From contig NZ_JACHMM010000001.1 in assembly GCF_014204975.1 (NCBI RefSeq), positions 6,200,037 through 6,264,036 of the forward strand: DNA of 64,000 bases, in the 5' to 3' direction. Of the stretch, positions 1 through 8,422 are shown piece by piece (the stretch's first letter is position 1; the number at the start of each line of letters is the position of its first letter). This DNA comes from Jiangella mangrovi. GTDB taxonomy: Bacteria > Actinomycetota > Actinomycetes > Jiangellales > Jiangellaceae. The translations under genes were made by a program, and so were the position numbers. Below the pieces are notes generated by a model. The model searched no databases. It saw nothing but the letters and a program-made list of their open reading frames with translations, and was not told the origin of the DNA.

Positions 1-2
1 AG

Positions 3-548
3 ATGCTGGACTGGGCGGACCGGACGACGCCGTCGTTCTTCCTGTCCGGGCACGACCTCGACCTGATCCTGTGGTGCTTCGAGGACCACGTGGTCGAGGT
101 CTACGCGACCGCGGTGCACGGCGTGCTCCGCGACCGCGGCATCGACACCCCCGACGCCGTCCAGGCCCAGCTCCGGCTGTCCGGCGGCGCCGTCGTCACC
201 CTCGAGGCCTGCTGGATCTACCCCGACACGTTCCCCACCATGACGGACTCCTTCCTCGAGCTCGTGTTCAGCGACGCGGTGATCCACCTCGACCGCAAGC
301 ACGAGCAGATCGAGATCGCGACCCACGACGCGTACGCCTACCCGCGCAACCAGCTGGCGGGGCGGGTGGGCGGCAAGCCGTCGGGCTCGATCGCCGGCGC
401 CGTCCAACACTTCGTCGACGCCGTGCTGGACGGCCACCCGCCGATCGTGTCGATCGACAGCTCGGTGCACGTCACCGAGGTCCTCGCCGCCATCGACCGG
501 TCCTGGCGCTCCGGCCGGCCGGTCGACCTGACCGTGGAGACAGACTGA
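3..548 (+). CDS. Gfo/Idh/MocA-family oxidoreductase, C-terminal part (5' end outside window)
   Basis: The open frame is already running at the window edge. The 181 visible residues lack the N-terminal NAD(P)-binding Rossmann fold, so the first ATG is probably internal. What is visible matches the C-terminal alpha/beta substrate domain of sugar or inositol dehydrogenases: a GHDLDL segment near residue 16 in the catalytic His/Asp region, then a beta-rich stretch (AQLRLSGGAVVTLEACW) and a C-terminal helix ending in SSVHVTEVLAAIDRSWRSGRPV, typical of the family. Its stop overlaps the start of the lipoprotein gene (TGATG), so it belongs to the sugar ABC transporter operon. The substrate is unknown; oxidation of a sugar, sugar acid or polyol is the usual role. 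Confidence 0.8.
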   Translation: MLDWADRTTPSFFLSGHDLDLILWCFEDHVVEVYATAVHGVLRDRGIDTPDAVQAQLRLSGGAVVTLEACWIYPDTFPTMTDSFLELVFSDAVIHLDRKHEQIEIATHDAYAYPRNQLAGRVGGKPSGSIAGAVQHFVDAVLDGHPPIVSIDSSVHVTEVLAAIDRSWRSGRPVDLTVETD

Positions 549-1912
549 TGAACCGACGATCCATCCTGCGCGGCACCGCCGTCGCGACCGCCGTCATGCT
601 CAGCCTGACGGCGTGCATCACCGGCTCGGACTCCGGCGACGAGCCGGAGACGGAGAACACCGGCGACGCCACCGGCGCGGCCGGCGAGGAGCCGGCGGAG
701 CTCACCGGCGACCTCGAGGTGGTCAGCTTCTACCCCGAGGGCTCCCCCGACCACGAGCGGCTCACCGGCCTGGCCGAGGAGTTCGAGTCGCGGCACCCCG
801 GCGTCACCGTCACGCTGACGTTCGGCGGCGGCCAGGACACCCCGCAGATCGAGGCGCGCTGGCGCGCCGGCGACCCGCCCGAGGTCAACTACGGCTTCAT
901 GGACGCCGCGGCGCCCGACGGCGGCCCCTGGGTCGCGGGCGGCCAGGTCATGTCGCTCGACGACGTCATGCAGGAGCCGCTCGAGGGCTACGACGGCACT
1001 TGGGAGGACGCGATCCTGCCCGGCGTCCGCCCGCTGATCAGCGTCGGCGACGAGATCTACGGCGCGCCGGAGTCGGTGACCACGCTGCAGTTCTTCTACA
1101 ACGCGGCGATCTTCGAGGAGCAGGGCATCGAGCCCCCGCAGACCTTCGACGACCTCGTCGCGGCGGCCGACACGCTGAAGGCGGCCGGCATCGCGCCGTT
1201 CACCGTCACGGGCACGTTCCTGCCGTACCTGCAGATGTACTGGGACTATCTGGCGCTGCGCCACATCGGCCTCGACGGGCTGCAGCAGGCCATCGCCGGC
1301 GAGACGGAGCTGGCCACGCTGCCCGGCGCCGCCGAGGCCGCGGCCGACCTCGAGCGGCTGACGACCGGCGGGTACTTCCTCGACGGCTTCCGCGGCGTCG
1401 ACTTCACCTCGGCGCAGATGTCGTTCTTCCAGGGCGACGCCGCGATGATCCTCATGGGCTCCTGGCTGATCGGTGAGATGGCGGCCGCGATCCCGGCGGA
1501 CTTCCAGGTCGGCACGTTCCCGTTCCCGGCAGTCGACGGCGGCAGCGGCGACCAGGAGGGGCTCTTCGGCGGCACCAACGCGCAGGTCGTCGCGCAGGAC
1601 GCCGAGAACACCGACGCGGCCGTGGCCTGGCTGCAGTTCATCGCCGAGCCCGAGAACCAGTCGGCCTACGTCGAGGGCACCGGCGGCATCTCCGCCTACA
1701 CCGGCGTCGCGGCGCCCGAGGGCTTCGAGGACGTCACCGCCATGCTCGAGGAGGGCGCGGCGTTCGCGCCGTCGTACATGGGTCTGCTGGCACTCAGCCA
1801 GGAGGTCCAGACGGCCTACCAGCAGCCGATCGCCCAGCTGTTCTTCGGCGAGATCGACGGCGCGCAGATGCTGACGGCGATGTCCGACGGCCTGCTGGCC
1901 GCCGCGGGCTGA
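548..1912 (+). CDS. Sugar ABC transporter substrate-binding lipoprotein
   Basis: 454 residues. The N-terminus has basic residues, a hydrophobic segment and a lipobox (LTAC, Cys about residue 22), so the mature protein is lipid-anchored outside the membrane. An acidic Gly/Glu-rich linker follows, then a family-1 (MalE/UgpB-type) extracellular solute-binding fold: LEVVSFYPEGS at the start of the mature domain, the FFYNAAIFEEQGIEPPQT segment and the G(D/E)AAM motif (FFQGDAAMILMGSW). It delivers a carbohydrate, probably an oligosaccharide, to the two permeases encoded next. The start is fixed by the lipobox distance and by overlap with the preceding stop. No ATPase gene is present in the window, so a shared MsiK-like ATPase elsewhere probably powers the importer. 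Confidence 0.93.
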   Translation: MNRRSILRGTAVATAVMLSLTACITGSDSGDEPETENTGDATGAAGEEPAELTGDLEVVSFYPEGSPDHERLTGLAEEFESRHPGVTVTLTFGGGQDTPQIEARWRAGDPPEVNYGFMDAAAPDGGPWVAGGQVMSLDDVMQEPLEGYDGTWEDAILPGVRPLISVGDEIYGAPESVTTLQFFYNAAIFEEQGIEPPQTFDDLVAAADTLKAAGIAPFTVTGTFLPYLQMYWDYLALRHIGLDGLQQAIAGETELATLPGAAEAAADLERLTTGGYFLDGFRGVDFTSAQMSFFQGDAAMILMGSWLIGEMAAAIPADFQVGTFPFPAVDGGSGDQEGLFGGTNAQVVAQDAENTDAAVAWLQFIAEPENQSAYVEGTGGISAYTGVAAPEGFEDVTAMLEEGAAFAPSYMGLLALSQEVQTAYQQPIAQLFFGEIDGAQMLTAMSDGLLAAAG

Positions 1913-1953
1913 GCCGCGGGACCCCGTAGACGATGAGGACGAAGGGAGCGACG

Positions 1954-2853
1954 GTGCCACGCAGCCGGCCCAACCTGCTCGAACGGCAGCGACGCCGGCT
2001 CGTGGTGCCGTTCCTCCTGCCCGCCCTGGTGCTCTACGGGTTGTTCATGCTCTACCCGGCGTTCACCACCTTCTACGTCGCGCTGACGAAGTGGGACGGG
2101 GTGTCCGCGCCGGAGTGGGTCGGGGCCGGCAACTTCAGCCGGCTCGCCGACGACCCGCTGTTCACCAGCACCATCACCAACACGATCGTCTTCACCGTGC
2201 TCGGCGCGCTGGTGCTCTTCCCCGGCGCGATGTTCTTCGGCTATGTGACGCAGCGGCTGAAGTTCGGGCGGCTCTACCGCTTCCTCATCCTGGCGCCGGT
2301 CGCGCTGTCGGTGACGACCGCCGCGCTGCTGTGGAAGTTCCTGGTCGACCCGAACTTCGGCGCGCTGCAGAGCATCCTGCGCGCCGTCGGGCTGGACTCG
2401 TTGGCCTCGATCGAGCTGCTCGGCCGGTCGTCCACCGCCATGGTCATGGTCGTGCTGGCCACCGTCTGGCACGGCATCGGGCTCTGGATGACGTTCTTCG
2501 CCGCCGCGGTCGAACGGGTGCCGGCGGAGATGAAGGAGTCGGCGACGCTCGACGGCGCCAGCTCGTTCCAGGTGTTCCGGTTCGTCGTCTGGCCACTGAT
2601 GTGGGAGGTCACCCGCACGCTGCTGGTGCTCTGGATGATCCAGGGACTCCAGACGTTCGCGTTCATCATCGCGATGACCAACGGCGGCCCGCTGCGCGCC
2701 ACCGAGGTCATCGGGACCTACCTGTACAAGGTCGCGTTCGCGTCGTCGGAGTTCGGCTACGGCGCCGCGATCGCCGTCGTGCTGTTCGCCGCGATCCTCG
2801 TGCTGACCCTGCTCTCCCAGCGACTCACCCGGCGCGAAAGCGAGCAGTACTGA
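1954..2853 (+). CDS. Carbohydrate ABC transporter permease (MalF/UgpA type)
   Basis: 299 residues from a GTG at 1954, chosen because GAAGGGA sits 6-7 bases upstream. An in-frame ATG at 1933 has no such site and would add seven residues. About six membrane helices are visible, beginning with VVPFLLPALVLYGLFMLYP, a typical first helix of MalF-like permeases. The cytoplasmic EAA loop that contacts the ATPase is present in the second half (SATLDGASSFQVFRFVVWPL). It is the first of two permeases, with its stop overlapping the next start. Together with the lipoprotein it forms a type I importer; the substrate is probably a sugar made available by the YetA-like and other enzymes of the same operon. 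Confidence 0.92.
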   Translation: MPRSRPNLLERQRRRLVVPFLLPALVLYGLFMLYPAFTTFYVALTKWDGVSAPEWVGAGNFSRLADDPLFTSTITNTIVFTVLGALVLFPGAMFFGYVTQRLKFGRLYRFLILAPVALSVTTAALLWKFLVDPNFGALQSILRAVGLDSLASIELLGRSSTAMVMVVLATVWHGIGLWMTFFAAAVERVPAEMKESATLDGASSFQVFRFVVWPLMWEVTRTLLVLWMIQGLQTFAFIIAMTNGGPLRATEVIGTYLYKVAFASSEFGYGAAIAVVLFAAILVLTLLSQRLTRRESEQY

Positions 2854-3767
2854 TGACGACCCCGACCACCACCCCGCCGGCCGCCGCCGTCACGCCGTCG
2901 CCGCCGGCGCCGCCGCACCCGTCGCGGCCGCGCAAGCCGGTCCGTCCCGGCCGCGTCCTGACCCACCTGGCGCTCGCGTCGTACTGCCTGACCTCGGTCA
3001 GCGCGTTCGTCTGGTGCGTCATGGTGTCGCTGAAGACGAACCCCGAGTTCTTCTCCACCAGCCCCTGGTCACTGCCGTCGGACCCGCAGTTCGGCAACTA
3101 CGCCGAGGCGTGGAGCAGCGCCCAGATCAGCCGGTTCTTCGTCAACAGCCTCTACGTGACCGTGGCCAGCGTCGGCATCAGCCTGCTGTTCTCGGTGATG
3201 GCGGCGTACGTGCTGGCCCGGGTCGACTTCCCGGGCCGGACGGCGGTCCGGATGGTCTTCCTCAGCGGGCTGATGATGCCCGCGTTCCTGGTGATCGTGC
3301 CGCTGTACTTCCTGCTGCGCAACCTCGGCCTGCTCGGCTCGCTGCACGGCCTGATCCTGGTCTACATCGCCACCCAGATCCCGTTCAGCATCTACCTGCT
3401 GCAGAGTTTCTTCCAGTCGCTGCCGAAGGAGCTCGAGGAGGCCGCCTGCGTCGACGGCGCCTCGCCCACGCGCACGTTCTTCTCCGTCGTGCTGCCGCAG
3501 GTCTCCCCCGCCGTCGCCAGCGTGGCGCTGCTCAACACGCTGACCATCTGGAACGAGTTCTTCTTCGCGCTGGTGTTCCTCACCGACCCGCAACAGCAGA
3601 CGATCCCCGTCGGCGTCCTGGGGCTGTCGGTGAACGCGCAGTACAGCGCGAACTGGGTGCAACTGTTCGCGGGCCTGGTGATCACCATGATCCCGATGCT
3701 CGTGCTCTTCGCCTTCGCGCAGGAACGCATCGCGCGGGGTGTCAGTGTCGGAGCGCTGAAGGGCTGA
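2853..3767 (+). CDS. Carbohydrate ABC transporter permease (MalG/UgpE type)
   Basis: 304 residues. The first 40 or so are a Pro/Thr/Ala-rich cytoplasmic tail, longer than usual, followed by about six membrane helices. The EAA loop is clear (EEAACVDGASPTRTFFSVVLP). The segment ending in IPVGVLGLSVNAQYSANW and the C-terminal GVSVGALKG are signatures of MalG-type subunits, where the C-terminus reaches into the nucleotide-binding domains. The start overlaps the stop of the first permease. It is the second channel half of the importer. Confidence 0.92.
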   Translation: MTTPTTTPPAAAVTPSPPAPPHPSRPRKPVRPGRVLTHLALASYCLTSVSAFVWCVMVSLKTNPEFFSTSPWSLPSDPQFGNYAEAWSSAQISRFFVNSLYVTVASVGISLLFSVMAAYVLARVDFPGRTAVRMVFLSGLMMPAFLVIVPLYFLLRNLGLLGSLHGLILVYIATQIPFSIYLLQSFFQSLPKELEEAACVDGASPTRTFFSVVLPQVSPAVASVALLNTLTIWNEFFFALVFLTDPQQQTIPVGVLGLSVNAQYSANWVQLFAGLVITMIPMLVLFAFAQERIARGVSVGALKG

Positions 3768-3768
3768 G

Positions 3769-5925
3769 ATGACCGACGTGCGGCTGAGCGTCACCGAGGA
3801 GATCGGCGTCCCCCGGAGCGGCGAGGTGGTGCGCTGCGGCGTCCCCTGGGCTGTCGACGGACCGGTGTCGGTGCTGGTGGACGGCATCGAGGTGCCGCAC
3901 CAGGTGCTGTGGCGGCAGGCCGGGTGGGTGGGGCTGGCGTTCCCCGTGACGGTCGGCGCGCTCGGGTCGGTGCCGGTAGTGGTGCGGCCCGGGTCCGGCG
4001 ATGTCCCCGGTGTGCCGGTGGCCGCCTCGGCAACGGTCTCCGAGGTCTCGACGGGGACGGTGTCGGCGGTCGTCGGGCTGGACCCGTTCGCCGTCGCCGT
4101 GCCTGCGCTCGGGCTGCCGGCTACTGAGGTCGTGCTCGTGAGCGACGACGGCGTCCGGCACGCCGCAGTGGTGCCGGACGACGGTGTCACCGTCACTTGT
4201 ACGGGACCGTTGGTGGCGCAGGTGGAGCTCGCCGGGCGGTACGGACCGTCCTGGGGTTTTCGGGCCCGGCTGACGGCGCGCGCGGGGGCCTCGTCGGTGG
4301 ACCTGCAGGTGGCGATCGTCAACGACGACGACGCGCCGGAGAGCGAGGTTGCCGAGTGGGCCGTCGAGCTGTCCACCGGCCCCGTCGACTCCGCCGTCTG
4401 CGGCGTGTTCGGGGCCGCCCACCGCAGCGCGCCGCCGTTCGCCGTCAGCCACCGGGGCGAGGGACACCCGCGCGGGATCTTCGCGACGTCGCAGGTCGTG
4501 GGCGGGTCGGAGTGGGAGGACGCGAGCGAGCCGGACTACGCGACCCGCTGGGAGTGGGCCGAGCTGCACGGCCGGCAGGCGGTGAACTGGCTGGTGGCAT
4601 CGCGGCCGGGTGGGGCTGACGCCGTCACCGTCGCCGTCCACCGGTTCGCCGAGAACCACCCGAGCGACCTGGCGGTGACGCCGTCGGGCGTGACCGTGCG
4701 GTTCTGGCCGGCCGACGCGGGACCGCTGCGGCTGACCCAGGGCGCCGCGAAGACCCGGCTGCTGCGGGTGACCGGCGGCGAGGACCGGCGGGCGGGCGCG
4801 GTGCTGGACTCGCCGCTCGTGCCTGCTGTCGCGTCGATGGTGCCCGGGTATCTGCCGTACCTGCCGGAGCGGTACCCGAACCTCGAGGCGCACATCCGCG
4901 AGGAACTGTCCGGCTGGTACCAGGGCGGGCAGTCGCTGGGCTTCCACGACTTCGGCGACAGCGTCCAGGGCATCACCACCGGGCCGCGCACCGGGTACAG
5001 CGCGAACAACGAGCACGACGCGCTGCTGGCGCTCTCGCTGCATTACCTGAGGTCCGGCGAGCGGGCGTACTACGACTCCGCGCAGGCCTACGCCGACCAC
5101 CTCTGCGACGTCGACCTCATCCACCACAGCGTGCATCCGCACGAGGTCGGCGGGCTGCGGGCGCACGGGCGGGCGCACGTGCACTACGTGACCGCGCGGA
5201 CGCCGTCGGGCCCGGTGCGGACGTCGATCGACACCGGGCACCTGTGGACCGAGGGGCTGGTGCTGTTCGGTCAGGTGTCGGGCGACGGGCGGTATCTCGA
5301 GGCCGCGCGGCGAGTCGCCGACTGCATCGTCGGGCTGACGGATCTGGGCTGGACCCGGCCGGAACCCGGCCCGCGCAACAGCGGCTGGTCGCTGCAGGCG
5401 CTCTGTGCTGTCGCGTCCGCGACCGGTTCGCCGGTGTACCTCGACGCCGCGGCGCGGACGGCGAAGGCGGCGCTGGCCGCGCAGCACCCGGACGGGCGCT
5501 GGCTGATGCGGCTCGGGCTGGTCGACGACTACTGCGCCTGGCAGAACGCGGTGCTGCTGACCGGGCTGGCGCGGTTGCAGGCGCTGTCGCCGTCATCGGA
5601 GGTCGCGGCGGCGTTCGAGGCCGGAGCGCGGGCGCTGCTGACGCTGGGCCGCAACCGCGACGGCAGCTTCGTCTACCTGACCCGGTTCGACTACCGCTGG
5701 GCCAACCGGTCCGCGCTGATCCGCGAGGCGCTGGCGCTGGCGTTCGACGCGACCGGCGACGACGCCTTCCTGCGGGCCGGGCTGGCGGGCGGGTTGCGCT
5801 GGTACCGGCCGCGTGGGGTGGGGGTTGCGCTGAGCAACGACGTCGCCGAATGGCGCGGGCACCTGCCGTTCCTGCGGCGGGCGCACGAGGCCGGGCTGCT
5901 CACCGACCTGCCGGACGCCGGATGA
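3769..5925 (+). CDS. YetA/exo-rhamnogalacturonan lyase-like protein (three-domain)
   Basis: 718 residues, no signal peptide, so probably cytoplasmic. The opening (LSVTEEIGVPRSGEVVRCGVPW) is like the RIFT-barrel N-terminal domain of the PcRGLX/YetA family. Residues about 100-340 are a beta-sandwich, and residues about 370-710 an alpha/alpha toroid with repeated helical-hairpin motifs (NNEHDALLALSLHYLRSGE, HLWTEGLVLFGQVSGDGRY, NRSALIREALALAFDATGD). Family members include an exo-acting rhamnogalacturonan lyase and proteins of unknown substrate. Position directly after a sugar importer, one base past its stop, suggests it acts on imported oligosaccharides. The family call rests on motif recognition. 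An unrelated six-hairpin glycosidase is the alternative. Confidence 0.62.
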   Translation: MTDVRLSVTEEIGVPRSGEVVRCGVPWAVDGPVSVLVDGIEVPHQVLWRQAGWVGLAFPVTVGALGSVPVVVRPGSGDVPGVPVAASATVSEVSTGTVSAVVGLDPFAVAVPALGLPATEVVLVSDDGVRHAAVVPDDGVTVTCTGPLVAQVELAGRYGPSWGFRARLTARAGASSVDLQVAIVNDDDAPESEVAEWAVELSTGPVDSAVCGVFGAAHRSAPPFAVSHRGEGHPRGIFATSQVVGGSEWEDASEPDYATRWEWAELHGRQAVNWLVASRPGGADAVTVAVHRFAENHPSDLAVTPSGVTVRFWPADAGPLRLTQGAAKTRLLRVTGGEDRRAGAVLDSPLVPAVASMVPGYLPYLPERYPNLEAHIREELSGWYQGGQSLGFHDFGDSVQGITTGPRTGYSANNEHDALLALSLHYLRSGERAYYDSAQAYADHLCDVDLIHHSVHPHEVGGLRAHGRAHVHYVTARTPSGPVRTSIDTGHLWTEGLVLFGQVSGDGRYLEAARRVADCIVGLTDLGWTRPEPGPRNSGWSLQALCAVASATGSPVYLDAAARTAKAALAAQHPDGRWLMRLGLVDDYCAWQNAVLLTGLARLQALSPSSEVAAAFEAGARALLTLGRNRDGSFVYLTRFDYRWANRSALIREALALAFDATGDDAFLRAGLAGGLRWYRPRGVGVALSNDVAEWRGHLPFLRRAHEAGLLTDLPDAG

Positions 5926-7559
5926 CCGGGGGTTCGATGCGGGTCGATGCGAACGTCGTGGTCGGCCCGTGGCCGTCGGACGCGTCTGCGTCGTGGACGG
6001 TCGACGACGTCGAGCGGCATCTGGACCGGTTCGGGCTGTCGGCTGCGCTCGTGCGGTCCGCGCTGGCGGTGACGTACGACGCTGCCTTGGGCAACGCTGC
6101 GTTGCTGGCCGACGTCGAGGGGCACCCGCGGCTGCTGCCGTCGTTCGTGCTGGGGCCGCTGGACTGCGGTGAGCACGGCGCCGACCCCGTTGCCGGCGCG
6201 AAGGCGATCTGGCTGCTGCCCGCGCGGCACGGCTGGAGCCTCACTGGACCGGAGGCCGGTTCGCTGCAAGACGTGCTGCGGCGAGCCGGTCTCCCTGTGT
6301 TCATCGACCTCGAGGAGACCGACTGGTCGGCGATCGACGCCCTGTGCGCCGCGTTGCCGTCCGTCGACGTCGTCGTCGCCGGGATCGGGTACCGGACGCT
6401 GCGGCAGGCGTTCCCCGTCATGGACCGGCGCCCTCGCCTGCACGTCGACCTCTCCTACCTCGCGGCGCTGGACGGGCTCGAGCTGTTCGTGTCGCGGTAC
6501 GGGGCCTCGCGGGTGCTGCTGGGCACGGGGGCGCCGGTCCGCGACGACGCCGCGCCGCTGTTCCTGCTCTCGCACTCAGGACTGTCGACCGCCGACCAGG
6601 CGATGGTCGTCGGCGGCACCGCCGCCCGCCTCCTCGGTCTCGCCGCGGATCCGGTCCCGGATCCGGTCGGCGAAAGCACGTTGTCGGTCCCCGCCCTTAG
6701 GGTGGGGACCCTCCCGACCGGGCGGGGACCGAACACCGCGGAACCGCAGGCTGACGCCGTCGTCGATGAGCAGCCGGACATCGTCGACGCGCACGTCCAC
6801 CTGGGTCGCTGGCCGTCGTCCTGGCTGCCGCACCCCGACGCCGACACGCTGCTGACCGCGTACGACCGCACCGGGACCCGGCACGCCGTCATCTCGCACC
6901 TGTCCTCGATCTGGGGCGGCGACACCCCGGCCGGCAACGCCGCCGCGCTGGCCGCCGCCGAGGCGCACCCGGACCGGCTCTCCGTGTGGCTGGTCGCGAA
7001 CCCGAACCGGCCGCAGGACGCCGCGCTCCTGGCGGAGCAACTGCAATCGCCGCTGGTCCGCGGGTTCAAGGTGCACCCCGACACGCACGACTGCCCCATC
7101 GACGACGCCCGGCTGGACTGGGTCTGGCGGCTCGCGGTGGAGGCGTCGGTGCCGGTGCTGGCGCATGGCTTCGCCGGGACGGTGCACAGCGACCCGCTGC
7201 TGTTCGGCGCGGTGGCCGCCCGCTACCCGTCGCTACCGCTGATCGTCGGCCACTCCGGCGCGACCGTCGACGGCTTCCGCCGCACCATCGCCGTCGCCCA
7301 GGAGCACCCGTCGATCCTGGCCGAGACCTGCGGTTCGTGGATGACCGGCCGGTGGCTGCGCCGGCTGGTCTCGGAACTCGGGGCGGACCGGGTGCTGCAC
7401 GGCACGGACGCCTGCCTCATCGACCCGCGGTACGGCGTCGGGCGCGTGCTCGGCGCCGGCCTCTCCGCCGCCGCCCAGGCGCTCGTGCTCGGCGGCAACG
7501 CCCGCCGGGTCCTCGGCCTGTCGGCCCGCTCCCCCTCACCGCTCGCAGGAGGTCACTGA
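5922..7559 (+). CDS. Tandem amidohydrolase fusion: metal-ligand-less N-module plus canonical C-module
   Basis: 545 residues, about twice the usual length of amidohydrolase_2 (PF04909, COG3618-like) enzymes. Two homologous modules are recognisable. The C-module (about 285-545) opens with VDAHVHLGRWP (metal-binding HxH) and keeps KVHPD, VLAHGF, VGHSGA and HGTDA. The N-module (about 1-245) opens with the aligned VDANVVVGPWP but has lost HxH, and its counterparts of the other ligand motifs (FIDLEE, VAGIGY, GTGAP) are also changed. The linker near residues 255-271 is encoded by a palindromic repeat (6684-6732). The gene overlaps both neighbours (ATGA in, TGATG out). The C-module is probably a lactonase or related hydrolase. 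The N-module is probably structural or regulatory, or a metal-free isomerase. Confidence 0.8.
   Translation: MTGGSMRVDANVVVGPWPSDASASWTVDDVERHLDRFGLSAALVRSALAVTYDAALGNAALLADVEGHPRLLPSFVLGPLDCGEHGADPVAGAKAIWLLPARHGWSLTGPEAGSLQDVLRRAGLPVFIDLEETDWSAIDALCAALPSVDVVVAGIGYRTLRQAFPVMDRRPRLHVDLSYLAALDGLELFVSRYGASRVLLGTGAPVRDDAAPLFLLSHSGLSTADQAMVVGGTAARLLGLAADPVPDPVGESTLSVPALRVGTLPTGRGPNTAEPQADAVVDEQPDIVDAHVHLGRWPSSWLPHPDADTLLTAYDRTGTRHAVISHLSSIWGGDTPAGNAAALAAAEAHPDRLSVWLVANPNRPQDAALLAEQLQSPLVRGFKVHPDTHDCPIDDARLDWVWRLAVEASVPVLAHGFAGTVHSDPLLFGAVAARYPSLPLIVGHSGATVDGFRRTIAVAQEHPSILAETCGSWMTGRWLRRLVSELGADRVLHGTDACLIDPRYGVGRVLGAGLSAAAQALVLGGNARRVLGLSARSPSPLAGGH
6684..6732. repeat. Palindromic element inside the coding linker (copy 1)
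   Basis: Thirteen-base perfect arms (TCGGTCCCCGCCC at 6684-6696, its complement at 6720-6732) enclose a second hairpin AGGGTGGGGACCCT at 6699-6712. The element is translated in frame as the linker between the two amidohydrolase modules. A closely matching copy is at 45145-45195 inside an unrelated ABC transporter gene. Over 35 bases (6681-6715 against 45145-45179) the two differ at only two positions. Confidence 0.85.
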
Positions 7560-8422
7560 TGTTCCTCTGCCGTATCCGCACCGACGCCGGCACCGTCCCC
7601 GCCGTCCGGCTCGACGACGAGACGCTGCTCGACCTGTCGCCGCTCGGTGGTGACGACCTCGTGGAGCTGCTGCAGACCCCCGACCTCGAGGCGAAGGTGG
7701 CCGCACTGGCGGCTTCCGCTGCCGGGGTGCGGATTCCGGTCGCGTCGGCGCGGTTCGACGTGCCCGTCGCCCGCCCGCAGAAGATCGTCTGCGTCGCCCT
7801 CAACTACGTCGCCCACGCCGAGGAGGGCGCCCAGGCCGTGCCCACCGAGCCGGTCATCTTCTTCAAGCCGCCGTCGTCGCTGCTCCCCCACGGCGAGACG
7901 GTCCGCTGCCCGGCGCGCTCCGAGCGGCTGGACTTCGAGGTGGAGCTCGCGGTCGTGATCGGGCGCCGTTCCCGGGACGTCGCCGTCGCCGACTGGCGGG
8001 ACGCCGTGCTCGGCTACACCGTCCTCAACGACATGACGGCGCGCGACCTGCAGCTCGTGGCGATCGAGAAGAACCAGCCGTGGGACCACAGCAAGGGCTT
8101 CGACACGTTCGCCCCCTGCGGCCCGTACCTGGTGACGGCGGACGAGATCGCCGACCCGGGGTCGTTGGACCTGTCGCTCACGACCGACGGCGTCGTGCGG
8201 CAGTCGTCGAACACGCGGTACATGGTGTTCGGCGTGCCCGAGCTGATCTCGGTGATCTCGGCCGGCATCACCCTCGAGCCGGGCGACATCATCGCCACCG
8301 GCACCCCGTCGGGCATCGGCAAGGTCGACGACGGCGGCACCATGGTCGCGACGGTCGAGGGCGTGGGCTCGCTGGTGAACACCGCGGCGTACGAACGCGC
8401 GACCGTGGGGGCACCGGTCTGA
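7559..8422 (+). CDS. Fumarylacetoacetate hydrolase (FAH) family protein
   Basis: 287 residues, preceded by a strong AGGAGG. The FAH domain occupies about residues 75-285. Visible signatures are the acidic metal ligands in LDFEVELAVVIG, the NDMTARDLQ motif, KGFDTFAPCGP and the closing GDIIATGTPSGIG loop. Family members are Mg2+-dependent hydrolases, decarboxylases or dehydratases acting on 2-oxo acids, including 2-keto-3-deoxy sugar acids and acylpyruvates. In this operon, hydration or cleavage of a 2-oxo or dehydro sugar acid is likely, but the substrate cannot be read from sequence. It overlaps the upstream and downstream genes by one base each. Confidence 0.88.
   Translation: MFLCRIRTDAGTVPAVRLDDETLLDLSPLGGDDLVELLQTPDLEAKVAALAASAAGVRIPVASARFDVPVARPQKIVCVALNYVAHAEEGAQAVPTEPVIFFKPPSSLLPHGETVRCPARSERLDFEVELAVVIGRRSRDVAVADWRDAVLGYTVLNDMTARDLQLVAIEKNQPWDHSKGFDTFAPCGPYLVTADEIADPGSLDLSLTTDGVVRQSSNTRYMVFGVPELISVISAGITLEPGDIIATGTPSGIGKVDDGGTMVATVEGVGSLVNTAAYERATVGAPV

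Noticed and set aside
71-547. Extending the substrate-binding protein start to 71
   Set aside because: The upstream part of that frame is Arg-rich antisense-like sequence. The lipobox and the TGATG overlap place the start at 548.
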